A stretch of 64,000 nucleotides of DNA from Natrinema salinisoli (GCF_020405205.1 NZ_CP084469.1:4030001-4094000); one strand, 5' to 3'. Positions 27,251 to 36,637 are shown, counted from the first letter of the stretch. Notes: generated from the letters alone by a model not told the origin. Made by a program: numbers and translations.

Positions 27251-27577
27251 GTGCCCGGCAAACCGCGCGCCAGATCGTCTGCGGTCGAAGAGCCGACCGA
27301 AGCGATCCCCTCTATCGATGGAGCCGCGTTCGACGCCCGCGATGACCAGTCCTCCGCTCGGTGCCCCTACTGCGACCGACCGTTTCGGCGCGATCGGTTC
27401 GAGTCCCTCCACCGCGGCCGCGAGCATCCGGACCGCCTCTCCGACCGCGAACGCGCAGTCTTCGAGCGGGCCGCTCGCGAAGAACGCACGGAGCTGCGGC
27501 GGTTTCGGCTGTACGCGCTCGGTACTCTGGTCGCGCTCTACTTCGGACTGCTGATCACCGCCGCGTTCGTCGTCTGA
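27251..27577 (+). CDS. Small zinc-finger membrane protein (DUF7410-like)
   Basis: From the GTG at 27251 the product has 108 residues. It contains a single C2H2-type zinc finger (CPYCDRPFRRDRFESLHRGREH begins near residue 37), a charged helix and a C-terminal hydrophobic helix (about 87-108). This layout, a cytoplasmic zinc finger tethered to the membrane, matches small haloarchaeal proteins that sit next to heme or cytochrome oxidase genes. The start is uncertain, as the frame is open further upstream. The function is unknown. Confidence 0.65.
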   Translation: MPGKPRARSSAVEEPTEAIPSIDGAAFDARDDQSSARCPYCDRPFRRDRFESLHRGREHPDRLSDRERAVFERAAREERTELRRFRLYALGTLVALYFGLLITAAFVV

Positions 27578-27580
27578 GGG

Positions 27581-27877
27581 TCACATTCCCATGTCTTCGG
27601 CGGCGTCCGGCACTGGGAGCTCGTGGGGGGAGACGCCCAGCAACTCTCCGGCGTGATCGAGCGCCATGTCGAACCCGTAGTAGCGCTCGAGTTCATCGCC
27701 GTCGGCGGACGGCCGCACCTTCAACATCGCGTACCCGTCGATGTTCTGTGCGATCGCCGCCGTCCCGCCCGCGCCGTACTCGCCGGGGTCACGTTCGAAC
27801 GCGAGGACTCGTTCCGTCTCGGTTTCGTCGTAGATCGCCCTGATCCCGTTGGCTTCGGCCGTCCGATCGTCGGTCAT
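27581..27877 (-). CDS. Small conserved haloarchaeal protein (DUF7111-like)
   Basis: The ATG at 27877 (MTDDRTAEANGIRAIYDETE) gives 98 residues. The protein is acidic and soluble with no membrane segment. The pattern 'RVLAFERDPGEYGAGGTAAIAQ' followed by 'GYAMLKVRPSADGDELERYYG' recalls a family of small conserved haloarchaeal proteins, but no function is known. It is convergent with the zinc-finger gene, with almost no gap. Confidence 0.65.
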   Translation of the reverse strand: MTDDRTAEANGIRAIYDETETERVLAFERDPGEYGAGGTAAIAQNIDGYAMLKVRPSADGDELERYYGFDMALDHAGELLGVSPHELPVPDAAEDMGM

Positions 27878-27984
27878 AGTCGGCACTCGGGAATCGATCA
27901 CCGGGAACCTGTCGGTTCCGGTCGAGACAGCCGGGACGGCGAACATCGACACCGATTTTTCGGTCGCCTCCGAGGGTTCGGCCA

Positions 27985-28902
27985 GTGAGCCGTTCGGAGC
28001 CCGTCACTGCAAGTCGCCCGCTCGCGACGTTTCGACTGACGCGATCGGTCGCGCTGCAGTGGCTCGTCGTCTCCGCCGTGGGGTTCTTCGGGTTCGTCTA
28101 CTGCTTCGGGCACGTCCTCGCGTGGCTTCGAGGCGTTCCGCTCGAGCCGATCGTGATCGCGCCGTCCTCGCCACCGACGGTGCTCAGCTGGGGTGCCGTC
28201 TCGCTGGGATTGCTCGTCTGCGTGGTCGTTCCCCACGAGCTGCTCCACGGCGTGTTCATGGCCCGCTACGGCGAGTCACCGACCTACGGGATCGGGATCT
28301 CGTACTTCGTGTTACCGTACGCCTACGCCGAGACCAGCGGCGCGAGCTACACCCGAAACCAACTCCTCGTCGCGCTGCTCGCCCCGTTCGTGGTGATCAC
28401 TGCCGTCGGACTCGCCGCGATGGTCGTCGCCCCGACGTCCCTGTTGCTCGTCCCGCTCGCGGCGAACGCGGCCGGTTCGATCGGTGACCTCTGGATGGCC
28501 GCCGTCCTGTGTCAGTATCCCGCCGACGTGCGCGTGGGCGACCCGCCCGGCGGGGTCCGCGGATTCGGACTCTACGGCTCGGGCGACCGCCCGGTCAGCC
28601 GACGTCCGGGGATGGCGCTCCTGTCGCGATTCGTGACCGGAAGCGTCGGAACCCTCGCCGCGGTGGCGGCGTACGCGCTGCTCGCGGTATTCCTTTCGCT
28701 GGCCTTCGGCTCCGGCGACGTCGTCCTCGGCGACCCCGACCGGGGTTGGCTGCTCTTCCGTCACGACCGCCAGCCCGGCGGCAGCGCGCTCCTCGAAATC
28801 GGTGACGGCGCCCTCCTCGTCCTGGCTACCCTCGGCGGCCTCGTCTGGACGCTCGTGACGACCGTTCGCCGACGAGTCAGCCGCGGTCGCGAGGAACCGT
28901 AA
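27985..28902 (+). CDS. DUF3267-family membrane zinc metalloprotease
   Basis: The 305-residue protein has about six hydrophobic segments and the zinc-binding HExxH motif in VVVPHELLHGVFMARYG. DUF3267 proteins are predicted intramembrane or membrane-bound metallopeptidases. A further ligand could be the Asp in GSIGDLWMA, as in site-2-type proteases. The start is a GTG at 27985. It is followed after 31 bases by a PadR-type regulator gene. Confidence 0.82.
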   Translation: MSRSEPVTASRPLATFRLTRSVALQWLVVSAVGFFGFVYCFGHVLAWLRGVPLEPIVIAPSSPPTVLSWGAVSLGLLVCVVVPHELLHGVFMARYGESPTYGIGISYFVLPYAYAETSGASYTRNQLLVALLAPFVVITAVGLAAMVVAPTSLLLVPLAANAAGSIGDLWMAAVLCQYPADVRVGDPPGGVRGFGLYGSGDRPVSRRPGMALLSRFVTGSVGTLAAVAAYALLAVFLSLAFGSGDVVLGDPDRGWLLFRHDRQPGGSALLEIGDGALLVLATLGGLVWTLVTTVRRRVSRGREEP

Positions 28903-28933
28903 CGCTCGAGCGTGTGCGCGTCGACCGCGACGT

Positions 28934-29233
28934 ATGAGCAAGTTTCTCCGCAGCGGCCGCCGACGAGACGTCTGTTTCCTGCTCGCGGCCGCCGAGGACG
29001 GCGAAGCGCGCGGCCAACAGCTCAAATCCCGCCTCGAGTCACACTACGACGACCGGCTCGACCCCAAATCGTTCTACGGCTCGCTGTCGGCGCTGGTCGA
29101 CGCCGGCTTCGTCGAGAAACGGACCGAGGGTCTCCACGACGTGTACGCACTGACCGACGGCGGCGAACGACGAGTTCGAGAGCACTACGAGTGGGCGGGG
29201 GCCTGTCTCGAGACGGACGCCGAGTCGCCGTAA
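28934..29233 (+). CDS. PadR-type winged-helix regulator
   Basis: The 99-residue protein is a compact winged helix of the PadR type. It has a recognition region (GQQLKSRLESHYDDRLDPKSFYGSLSALVDAGFVEKR) and the usual wing ending in YALTDGGERRVREHYEW. The phrase 'FYGSLSALVDAGFVEK' is characteristic. It follows the DUF3267 gene closely and could regulate it. The ligand is unknown. Confidence 0.8.
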   Translation: MSKFLRSGRRRDVCFLLAAAEDGEARGQQLKSRLESHYDDRLDPKSFYGSLSALVDAGFVEKRTEGLHDVYALTDGGERRVREHYEWAGACLETDAESP

Positions 29234-29246
29234 TCCCTCCCTGCGA

Positions 29247-29477
29247 TCATTCGAACCACTCGCTTACCTCGCGGACCTCCTCGAGGTCGGCTCGGTCGAC
29301 GTCGTCGATCGCGTCGCGAATCTGTTCGACCTGTTCCTCGTCCAACACGGCCCGAAGCTCGCCGAGCGTCGGGCCGCTGATGAGCCGCTCGACCGCCTCG
29401 CTGAACGACTCGTCGCTTCGTTGCTTCGATTCGATCCGTTCGTAGACGCGATCCTCGAGGCGAACCTGCTCTGACAT
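29247..29477 (-). CDS. Ribbon-helix-helix antitoxin-like protein (VapB/UPF0330-like)
   Basis: The ATG at 29477 (MSEQVRLEDRVYERIESKQ) gives 76 residues. The N-terminal beta strand and helices (VRLEDRVYERIESKQRSDESFSEAVERLI) match the RHH fold of haloarchaeal VapB-like antitoxins, and the C-terminal half is acidic helix. No PIN toxin gene lies next to it, so it is either a solitary antitoxin or a small DNA-binding regulator. Confidence 0.7.
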   Translation of the reverse strand: MSEQVRLEDRVYERIESKQRSDESFSEAVERLISGPTLGELRAVLDEEQVEQIRDAIDDVDRADLEEVREVSEWFE

Positions 29478-29571
29478 CTCTGGTGACAACGGTAGCGCTG
29501 CAACCGAATCAATATGTGGGTACCCGAAATCGAGCTGAGCGACGGAACGCGCGAACGCGACGGCAGACCGC

Positions 29572-30717
29572 TTACTCGTCGAGCAGCTGGTCGCCGATCG
29601 TGTTCCGAAGCACTTCGCTGGTGCCCTCGTAGATCTCGTTGAGCTTGGCGTCTCGGTAGAAGCGCTGGGCGGCGAAGTCCTTTGTGTAGCCGTAGCCGCC
29701 GTGGATCTGGATGCCCTCGTTGGCGACCTCGCGGCTCACTTCCGAGGCGTAGAGCTTGGCCTGCGAGGCGTCTTTGATGTAGTCCTCGCCGCGGATCTTC
29801 TTGTCGGCGGCCTTGTGCATGAGCATCTTCGCGGCCTGGATCTTGGTGTCCATGTCCGCGAGCTTGTGTTTGATCGACTGGAACTCGCCGATCGGCTGGC
29901 CGAACTGCTCGCGCTCGTTGGCGTAGTCGCGGGCCTCCTCGAAGGCCGCGCGGGCGATGCCGACGCCGCGGGCGGCGATGGTAATGCGTCCGCCGTTGAG
30001 GGTCTTCAGCGCGTGGACGAAGCCGTCGCCCTCCTCGCCGAGCAGCCGGTCCTCGGGTATCCGGAGGCCGTCGAACCGGAGTTCGGCGGTCGGACAGCCC
30101 TTGTCGCCGAGCTTGTCCTCCGTCCCCTCGACGATGAAGCCGTCGTCTTCCTCGGGTCGGACGATGAAAGAGGAGATGCCCTTGTTCCCCGCGTCGGGAT
30201 CGGTTTTGGCGAAGAGAGTGACCGTGTCGGCCACCGATCCGTTCGAAATCCAGAGCTTGCCGCCGTCGATGACGTACTCGTCACCCTCTTTCCGGGCGGT
30301 CGTCTCCATCGCCGGCACGTCGCTGCCCGCGCCGGCCTCAGAGAGCGCGAACGCCCCGATGTCCCTCCCTTCGGCTACCGGCGTCAGGAACTCCTCCTTC
30401 TGGGACTCGTCGCCGAACTCGTAGAGCATGTTCCCCGCCAGCGAGGTGTGGGCGGCGACGATGGTTCCGAGGCCGCCCGAGCCCCGGGCGATCTCCTCGA
30501 GGCCGATCGCGTACGAGTGATAGTCCAGCCCGGCACCGCCGTACTCCTCCGGGAACGGCATCCCCATCAGTCCCAGATCGGCCATCTCGCTCACGAGGTC
30601 GGCGGGGAACTCGTCCTCGTGGTCGATCTCGTCGGCGACGGGGACGACCTCCTCGTCGACGAACTCCGAGACCATGTCACGAATCTGCTGTTGCTCGGCC
30701 GAGAGTGCGAAGTCCAT
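29572..30717 (-). CDS. Acyl-CoA dehydrogenase
   Basis: The 381-residue flavoenzyme performs the first step of beta-oxidation. Typical signatures are ALSEAGAGSDVPAMETTA (FAD and substrate contact), KLWISNGSVAD, GGYGYTKDFAAQRFYRDAK, and the catalytic base Glu in LNEIYEGTSEVLRNTI near residue 360. The gene is transcribed toward the left and its upstream neighbour is an acyl-CoA ligase on the same strand, separated by about 160 bases. This fits a fatty- or branched-chain acid catabolic role. Confidence 0.95.
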   Translation of the reverse strand: MDFALSAEQQQIRDMVSEFVDEEVVPVADEIDHEDEFPADLVSEMADLGLMGMPFPEEYGGAGLDYHSYAIGLEEIARGSGGLGTIVAAHTSLAGNMLYEFGDESQKEEFLTPVAEGRDIGAFALSEAGAGSDVPAMETTARKEGDEYVIDGGKLWISNGSVADTVTLFAKTDPDAGNKGISSFIVRPEEDDGFIVEGTEDKLGDKGCPTAELRFDGLRIPEDRLLGEEGDGFVHALKTLNGGRITIAARGVGIARAAFEEARDYANEREQFGQPIGEFQSIKHKLADMDTKIQAAKMLMHKAADKKIRGEDYIKDASQAKLYASEVSREVANEGIQIHGGYGYTKDFAAQRFYRDAKLNEIYEGTSEVLRNTIGDQLLDE

Positions 30718-30880
30718 ATCACGAAATTAGGAATCATGACCCTTTACTGTTCTCTCTTCCCTCGATCGTGTCCCTCGGTACCACGCTACGGGAGCGTTGC
30801 GCACTACTCTGTCGACCGATGACGAACCGCTATCTCTCCCAGTACGAACGCGACGCCACAAAAAATCGAAGCCGGAGGCC

Positions 30881-32533
30881 TCAGTTACTGTCCGGCGCAG
30901 CGTCTTCCGGAACCTGCCCTTCAACGAGGGACTGGTCGGCGTACTCCTCGCGGATGTCCTTCTTCGAGAACTTGCCCGTCGCCGTCTTGGGCACTTCCTT
31001 GATGAACTCGATCTCGTCCGGCAGCCACCACTTGGGATACTCGTCGGCGAGCATCTCGTTGATCTCGGTGACGAGCGTCTCCCGATCGGCGCCCTCGACC
31101 GGAACGACGAACGCGACCGGTCGTTCCTGCCAGCGCTCGTGGGGCACACCGACGACGGCCGCCTCGGCGACATCGTCGTGGGCCATGATCGCGTTTTCGA
31201 GTTCGACCGACGAGATCCACTCGCCGCCCGATTTGATCACGTCCTTCTCCCGGTCGACGATCTTGAGGTAGCCGTCCTCGTCGACGGTGACGACGTCGCC
31301 GGTCTTGAGCCAGCCGTCCTCGAAGTCTTCCTCGTTCGCTTCGGGCCGCTTGAAGTACTCCTTCGTCACCCACGGGCCGCGGATCCACAGCTCGCCGAAC
31401 TCCTCGCCGTCCCAGGCGATCTCCTCGCCGTTCTCGTCGATCACTTTGAACTCGAGTCCCGGAACTACGAGCCCCTGTTTGCCCCGTTTCTCGAGCTGGG
31501 TGTCGTAGTCGGCGTCCTCCAGGTCGGCTTTGAGATGCGAGACCGAGCCGATCGGGGACATTTCGGTCATCCCCCAGGCGTGAAGCACTTCGACGCCCTG
31601 CGTGTCGAACCACTCGATCATCGACTTCGGTGCGGCCGAGCCGCCGACGATGACGGTGTCGAGCGTCGAGAGGTCGACGTCGTTCTCCGAGCAGTACTCC
31701 ATCAGGCCGAGCCAGACGGTGGGAACGCCGGCGCTGATCGTCACGCCCTCGTTTTCGATGAGGTTCGCGAGGTCTTCGGGTTCGGGCGAGGGGCCAGGGA
31801 AGACCTGTTTGGCGCCGCCTGCGGTCGCCGTGAACGGCATCCCCCAGGCGTTGACGTGGAACATCGGCACGACGGGCATGACGACGTCGTCGTCGGCCAT
31901 CGGGATCCCCTGCGGCGTCTGGGTGGCCATCGTGTGGCTCCAGAGCATCTGCTGGGTGTACTCGACGCCTTTCGGGTTGCCGGTCGTCCCGGAGGTGTAA
32001 CACATCCCTGCGGGCTGTTCCTCGTCGACGTCGGGCCAGTCGTACTCCGGCTCGTGGCCCTCGATGAAGGACTCGTAGGGCGTCGCCTCGAGGTCGTCGG
32101 CCGGCTGGCTGCCCATGACGACGAAGTCGACGTCGTCGAACTCGTCGTCGGCGTCGGCGACGGCGCCCGCGAGCTTCGGTGCGAGCGACTGGTCGACGAA
32201 AATCAGTTCGTCGTCGGCGTTGTCGACGATGAACTGGATGTGGGCGTCGGGGAGGAGCGGATTGATCGTGTGGAGTTGCGCGCCGATCGACGGCACGGCG
32301 AAATACGTCTCGAAGTGGCGGGAGTGGTTCCAACAGAAGGTTCCGACCCGGTCACCCTCCTCGATTCCGTACTCGTCGAGGGCATTCGCGAGTTGGCTCG
32401 TTCGATCCGCGTACTCGCTGTAGGTGTATCGCTGCATCCCGTCGTGATTCCGGGAGACGATCTCTGTGTCGGAATACAGCTTGCTCGCTCGCCACAAAAA
32501 CGGCCGAAGTGTTTGGTCTGTTCCTGCTGGCAT
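30881..32533 (-). CDS. AMP-binding acyl-CoA ligase
   Basis: The 550-residue adenylate-forming enzyme activates a carboxylic acid to its CoA ester. The motifs in order are the P-loop YTSGTTGNPKGVEYT, HAWGMTEMSPIGS, GELWIRGPWVTKEYF, TGDVVTVDEDGYLKIVDREK, and the C-terminal catalytic lysine in PKTATGKFSKKDI. The layout resembles medium/long-chain fatty acyl-CoA ligases of haloarchaea. The next gene downstream is an acyl-CoA dehydrogenase. An AT-rich segment (about 32540-32660) supplies the promoter. Confidence 0.93.
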   Translation of the reverse strand: MPAGTDQTLRPFLWRASKLYSDTEIVSRNHDGMQRYTYSEYADRTSQLANALDEYGIEEGDRVGTFCWNHSRHFETYFAVPSIGAQLHTINPLLPDAHIQFIVDNADDELIFVDQSLAPKLAGAVADADDEFDDVDFVVMGSQPADDLEATPYESFIEGHEPEYDWPDVDEEQPAGMCYTSGTTGNPKGVEYTQQMLWSHTMATQTPQGIPMADDDVVMPVVPMFHVNAWGMPFTATAGGAKQVFPGPSPEPEDLANLIENEGVTISAGVPTVWLGLMEYCSENDVDLSTLDTVIVGGSAAPKSMIEWFDTQGVEVLHAWGMTEMSPIGSVSHLKADLEDADYDTQLEKRGKQGLVVPGLEFKVIDENGEEIAWDGEEFGELWIRGPWVTKEYFKRPEANEEDFEDGWLKTGDVVTVDEDGYLKIVDREKDVIKSGGEWISSVELENAIMAHDDVAEAAVVGVPHERWQERPVAFVVPVEGADRETLVTEINEMLADEYPKWWLPDEIEFIKEVPKTATGKFSKKDIREEYADQSLVEGQVPEDAAPDSN

Positions 32534-32793
32534 CTCGTCTTATACTGTGGCACAAAGACTGTATTATTCTTTCCATACATATGCCACTGATTCCGTGGGA
32601 GACACGGTCGTCCCCGATTCTCGAGGGTGTGGAATCCTGAATGATAAAATGTATTATAGATATCTCCCGGCCGTTTTCAGAGCGGTGAGAGGGATCACGA
32701 TGGGGGCCGGTCATCTGGCCGTTCCATGCAAGCCAAATCAGGTGTTCTGCCGGATGACATGGACCTGGACACCAAGCCCGCTCCGCCATCGAT

Positions 32794-33435
32794 TCACTGT
32801 GAACCAATCGTCTCGAGGGCCGCCTCGATCGACTCGTCACCGGACAGGATCTCGAACGTTGCCCCGTAAACGGGTTCGAAGTCGATCGCGGTCACGAGCG
32901 TCTCGGCGACGTCTTCGCGGGGGATGTCGCCGGAGCCGAGCTCGAGCCCGGTCCCCGCCCGAATCTCGCCGGTTCCGGATTCGGTGGTCAACTCGCCCGG
33001 GCGAACGATCGTCGAGACCAGCTCGCTGTTGCGGAGGTATTCGTCCGCCTCGGCTTTCGCGATCAGGTAGTCTCGAAGCGGCTCGGGGCCGGCGTCGGGG
33101 TCATCGGCGCCCATCGAACTGAGCATGACGAACCGGTCGACGCCGGCCGTACTCGCGGCGTCGATCAGGCGGATGGCTCCGTCGCGGTCGACGCCGTAGA
33201 CGTCCTCGCCGCCGGAGCCGGCCGCGAAGACGATCGCATCACAGCCTTCGACAGCGTGGTCGACCGTCTCGGTCAGGTCCGCCACGACCGGCTCCCCGCC
33301 CAGTCGTTCCATCTCGTCGGCCTGTGACGCCTCGCGGATCATCGCTCGAGCGGTATCGCCACGCTCGGCGAGCGATTCCGTCACGTGTCGTCCGACCTGT
33401 CCGTGTGCCCCGGCGACGAGTACGGTTCGAGTCAT
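32794..33435 (-). CDS. NAD(P)-binding protein, NmrA/atypical SDR type
   Basis: From the ATG at 33435 the 213-residue protein begins directly with the Rossmann motif TVLVAGAHGQVGRHV. It continues with AIVFAAGSGGEDVYGVDRDG, FVMLSSMGADDP and the segment DYLIAKAEADEYLRNSEL, which has Lys but no catalytic YxxxK pair. This fits the NmrA-like or BVR-like group that senses or reduces with NAD(P)H. The upstream start at 33462 would add nine residues not expected before the first strand. Confidence 0.85.
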   Translation of the reverse strand: MTRTVLVAGAHGQVGRHVTESLAERGDTARAMIREASQADEMERLGGEPVVADLTETVDHAVEGCDAIVFAAGSGGEDVYGVDRDGAIRLIDAASTAGVDRFVMLSSMGADDPDAGPEPLRDYLIAKAEADEYLRNSELVSTIVRPGELTTESGTGEIRAGTGLELGSGDIPREDVAETLVTAIDFEPVYGATFEILSGDESIEAALETIGSQ

Positions 33436-33596
33436 AGGCGCGGCTTCGACCGCCGATCCCATACGAATTTCGTCGGCTATCGACGGGACGGACGGGGGTC
33501 ACACGATCCGTCTGCGGCCCCCGTTCGACACCGATCGGAAGAGTACGCCGCGACCGCGGCGTTTTTCCCGGATGCTACCTAAACTATCTCGAGTAG

Positions 33597-34643
33597 ATGA
33601 CCACGGGCCAGACCGAATCCACAATTGACGCCGACCTCGAGTGGTGTTACGACGCCGTTCACGGCGTTTCGCGGACTTTTTCGATCACGATCGATCGGCT
33701 CGAGGAGCCGATGGCGAGACACATCTGTATCGGCTACCTCCTCTGTCGAATTGCCGACACGATCGAGGATGCGGGACACATTCCGCCGGACGCGCAGACC
33801 GAACTACTCGCGGAGTACGATCGGTTGCTCGATCCGGAGTCGGCGGGTTCGGTCGAAGCCTTCATGGAGGACGTCGAGCCGTGGATTCCCGAGGACCGAA
33901 ACGACGATTGGGAGGTCGTCGCGGAGACGCCCCGGGTGTTGCGAACGTTCGAATCGCTCGACGAGGAGCCCCGCGAAATCATGCGGGAACCGGTCCGCGA
34001 ACTCGTCGACGGGATGGCGATGTTCACGGATCGGTACGCTACCGAGGGCGGCTTGCGGCTGCAGACGATCGAGGAACTCGAGGAGTACTGCTGGTACGCT
34101 GCCGGGACCGTCGGCACCCTGATCACGGGGCTGGTCGCCCGTGGGACCTCACAGGAGCGAGCGACGGAGATGCGGGAGAACGCCCGTTCGTTCGCCCTGC
34201 TCCTCCAGCTGGTCAACATCGCGAAGGACGTCCAGGACGACTATCACGACGAAAACAACGTCTATCTCCCCGCCGAGTGGCTCGCGGCGGAGGACGTCGA
34301 CGTCGAGGCAGTTACCGACGAGGCCCACCACGGTGGCGTCACGAACGTCATCAAGCGGGTGACAGGCCGCGCCGAACGCTACCTCGACGACGCCCAGCGC
34401 TACCTCGAGATCGTACCGGAACAGCACGGCAACCGACTCTCCGCGTGGGCGATTCCGTACCTCCTCGCGGTCGGGACGCTTCGCGAACTGCGCGAGCGTC
34501 CCGAGGACGTCGTCCGCGAGGGCGACGTCAAGGTGTCTCGCGCGGAAGTGTTCGCCCTCCTCCAGCAGTTCGAAGAGGGTGTCTCTCGCTCGCGACTCGA
34601 GGAACTCCGGCGCACGATGTCGGAACAGCCGCTCCATCAATGA
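33597..34643 (+). CDS. Squalene/phytoene synthase family protein, probably squalene synthase
   Basis: The 348-residue protein has both aspartate-rich motifs for farnesyl or geranylgeranyl diphosphate: CRIADTIEDAGH near residue 52 and NIAKDVQDDYHDE near residue 210. It also has SRTFSITI at the N-terminus and EEYCWYAAGTVGTLITGL in the middle. The YAAGTVG segment and the NIAKD motif look more like squalene synthase than the CrtB phytoene synthases. Squalene and its derivatives are abundant in haloarchaeal membranes. The exact product needs a tree. Confidence 0.88.
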   Translation: MTTGQTESTIDADLEWCYDAVHGVSRTFSITIDRLEEPMARHICIGYLLCRIADTIEDAGHIPPDAQTELLAEYDRLLDPESAGSVEAFMEDVEPWIPEDRNDDWEVVAETPRVLRTFESLDEEPREIMREPVRELVDGMAMFTDRYATEGGLRLQTIEELEEYCWYAAGTVGTLITGLVARGTSQERATEMRENARSFALLLQLVNIAKDVQDDYHDENNVYLPAEWLAAEDVDVEAVTDEAHHGGVTNVIKRVTGRAERYLDDAQRYLEIVPEQHGNRLSAWAIPYLLAVGTLRELRERPEDVVREGDVKVSRAEVFALLQQFEEGVSRSRLEELRRTMSEQPLHQ

Positions 34644-35020
34644 CCGGTCGGTGCTGATACGCGGAGTCCGTCCGGCGAGAACGGTCGGCCGCCCGAGAGC
34701 CGGCACCGACTGGTGTGACGCTGCGTACCCTGCTGCTGTTTCCTTCAGTCCATCGGTGCACCCGTCCGAGTACACCGGCCCAGACGCGATCGGCGTCCAC
34801 GGTGACCTCGAGCGATCCGCGACGATCGCTTCGAAGCCGTCGCAGTGACCGACGGAGCCGTCGATGAGAGACACAAAGAATATATCACGGAGCTATCTAT
34901 TGAAGGGAAACCGCCGACCCGTACGCCGACGGATATCTGTCCCGATGGAGTGTTCCCATCGGCACCCGAAGCCATGAATCACTTCGACCGTCGGTTTCGA
35001 GAACAGACCGATCGAGACCA
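34644..35020. other. Intergenic region before the HTTM gene
   Basis: These 377 bases hold no well supported gene. A TATA-like aagaatatatcacgg near 34876-34890 could start a transcript with a leader of about 110 bases. A 61-codon frame (34845-35030) runs through the region but lacks a recognisable family and a convincing ribosome binding site. Confidence 0.4.
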
Positions 35021-36637
35021 ATGCTACTGACCGATACCGATTCCTCCATCTCGAGAGTTCAGTTGCGAGCGCGCGTACGGGACGCGCTCGCCCGTCGGTT
35101 CGGTATCGACACGCGTGCGCTCGCTGCGTTTCGCATCGTGCTCGGACTCGTTTTACTGTTTGACGTATTCCATCGATCACGGGATCTCGTCACGTTCTAC
35201 ACCGACGACGGGGTGCTTCCGCGGGCGCTGCTCGTCAACCAGTACCCGGCCGCGAGGTACTCGCTTCACACCCTGTCTGGAGAACCGTGGGCACAGGCCG
35301 TTCTCTTCGCCTGTGCGGCAATCGCCGCCGTGGCACTCCTCGTCGGCTATCGGACGCGGACCGCGACCGTTCTCTCCCTGCTCCTGCTCGTTTCGGTGCA
35401 AGCTCGCAATCCGCACCTCCTGAACGGGGGCGACAAGCTCCTCAGCCAGCTGGTGTTGCTGGCCGTGTTCCTGCCGCTCGGAACCCGCTGGGCGCTCGAC
35501 GCGCTGGGCGATCCCGATGCGTCCGGGGCTGACAGTGAGGATGCGGAACCCAGAACCCGATCCGGAACCGACCCCCGGATCGTCACGCCCGCGACGGCTG
35601 CGATGCTCGGCTCCGTCGTCGTCGTCTTCGTCAGTAACGCGCTCCTGAAAGCGGAAGGCGACACCTGGCACAGTGGGGAGGCGCTCCACTACGCGCTCCG
35701 GCAGGATCAGCTGACGGTCCTGCTCGGAACCCACCTCGTGGACTATCCGCTCTTCCTCACCCTGGGGACCTATATCTGGGCGGGACTGGTGACCGGCGCA
35801 CCGCTCCTGATAGTGCTTACCGGTCGCCTCCGAACCGCGTACGCCACCGCGTTTATCGCGACGGTCGTCGGAATGGCGCTCTCGATGGCCGTCGGCCTCT
35901 TCCCCGCCGTCCTGATCGGCGGCCTCCTCCTGTTTCTCCCGCCGCGAGTCTGGGACGCCCTCGAGTCCGTCGCGGGCGTTGCCGTCGACCGGGTAGGTGT
36001 CCTCGAGCGTGGTGCCACAGCGTTCCGGGCTCGTACCAGTACGCTGAGTCGGCCGCAAACGCTGGGATCATCGCTCTCGGAACCGACTCGGCGACGAACG
36101 CAACGGTACTGGTCGATCCACCTCGGCTGTCTGTTGCTCGTCGTCGCGCTCTGGAGTGTCGGGCTCCTCGGTGTCGCGAACGCGTTCGAACCGATAGAAG
36201 AGATCGATCCCGAGGAGCACGAGTGGACGATGTTCGCTCCCGATCCGCCCGCGAGCTACGGCTGGTACGTGGTCGAAGCAGGAGTCGTCGACGAGGAGAA
36301 CCGCGACGTCTTGCAGGGGTCGACGCTCCGAGACGCCCCGCCGCCGGACGCCGCCGAGACGCTCCCGAGTTTCCGCTGGCGCAAGTACATGGACTCGCTG
36401 TCCGGCGACGACGACCGCGCCGATCGATTCGCGGCGCACATGTGTGAGAGAGCCCGCACGCAGACCGACGCGTTCGTCGAGAACGTCACCCTAACGTACA
36501 CGGAACAGCCGATTCGCCTCGAGGGCGAGGCCGAAACGCCGACGACGAAGACTGTCGTCGAACGGTCGTGTCCGGCGGAGGTTGCCGACCATGATCGGAA
36601 CGCTGAATTTGGGCCGGCCCCGAATCACCGTAACTGA
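35021..36637 (+). CDS. HTTM-domain membrane protein (vitamin K-dependent carboxylase-like)
   Basis: The 538-residue protein has the horizontally transferred transmembrane (HTTM) domain shared with vitamin K-dependent gamma-carboxylases. About nine hydrophobic segments lie between residues ~30 and 405. The FRIVLGLVLLFDVFHRSRDL opening, the FYTDDGVLPRALL loop and LNGGDKLLSQLVLLAVFLPL are typical. The soluble C-terminus (about 410-538) contains EHEWTMFAPDPP, a conserved stretch of this group. Its stop codon shares one base with the next start, a DCC-family protein. The activity of archaeal members is unknown. Confidence 0.85.
   Translation: MLLTDTDSSISRVQLRARVRDALARRFGIDTRALAAFRIVLGLVLLFDVFHRSRDLVTFYTDDGVLPRALLVNQYPAARYSLHTLSGEPWAQAVLFACAAIAAVALLVGYRTRTATVLSLLLLVSVQARNPHLLNGGDKLLSQLVLLAVFLPLGTRWALDALGDPDASGADSEDAEPRTRSGTDPRIVTPATAAMLGSVVVVFVSNALLKAEGDTWHSGEALHYALRQDQLTVLLGTHLVDYPLFLTLGTYIWAGLVTGAPLLIVLTGRLRTAYATAFIATVVGMALSMAVGLFPAVLIGGLLLFLPPRVWDALESVAGVAVDRVGVLERGATAFRARTSTLSRPQTLGSSLSEPTRRRTQRYWSIHLGCLLLVVALWSVGLLGVANAFEPIEEIDPEEHEWTMFAPDPPASYGWYVVEAGVVDEENRDVLQGSTLRDAPPPDAAETLPSFRWRKYMDSLSGDDDRADRFAAHMCERARTQTDAFVENVTLTYTEQPIRLEGEAETPTTKTVVERSCPAEVADHDRNAEFGPAPNHRN

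Noticed and set aside
29247-29477. Complete VapBC toxin-antitoxin system
   Set aside because: Only an antitoxin-like RHH protein is present; neither neighbour has PIN-domain residues.
30797-32590. 597-codon plus-strand frame opposite the acyl-CoA ligase
   Set aside because: Antisense shadow: the minus strand carries all adenylate-forming enzyme motifs, and the plus frame has none.
34845-35030. 61-codon frame just before the HTTM gene
   Set aside because: No ribosome binding site, no family, and it contains the likely promoter element; it overlaps the HTTM start.
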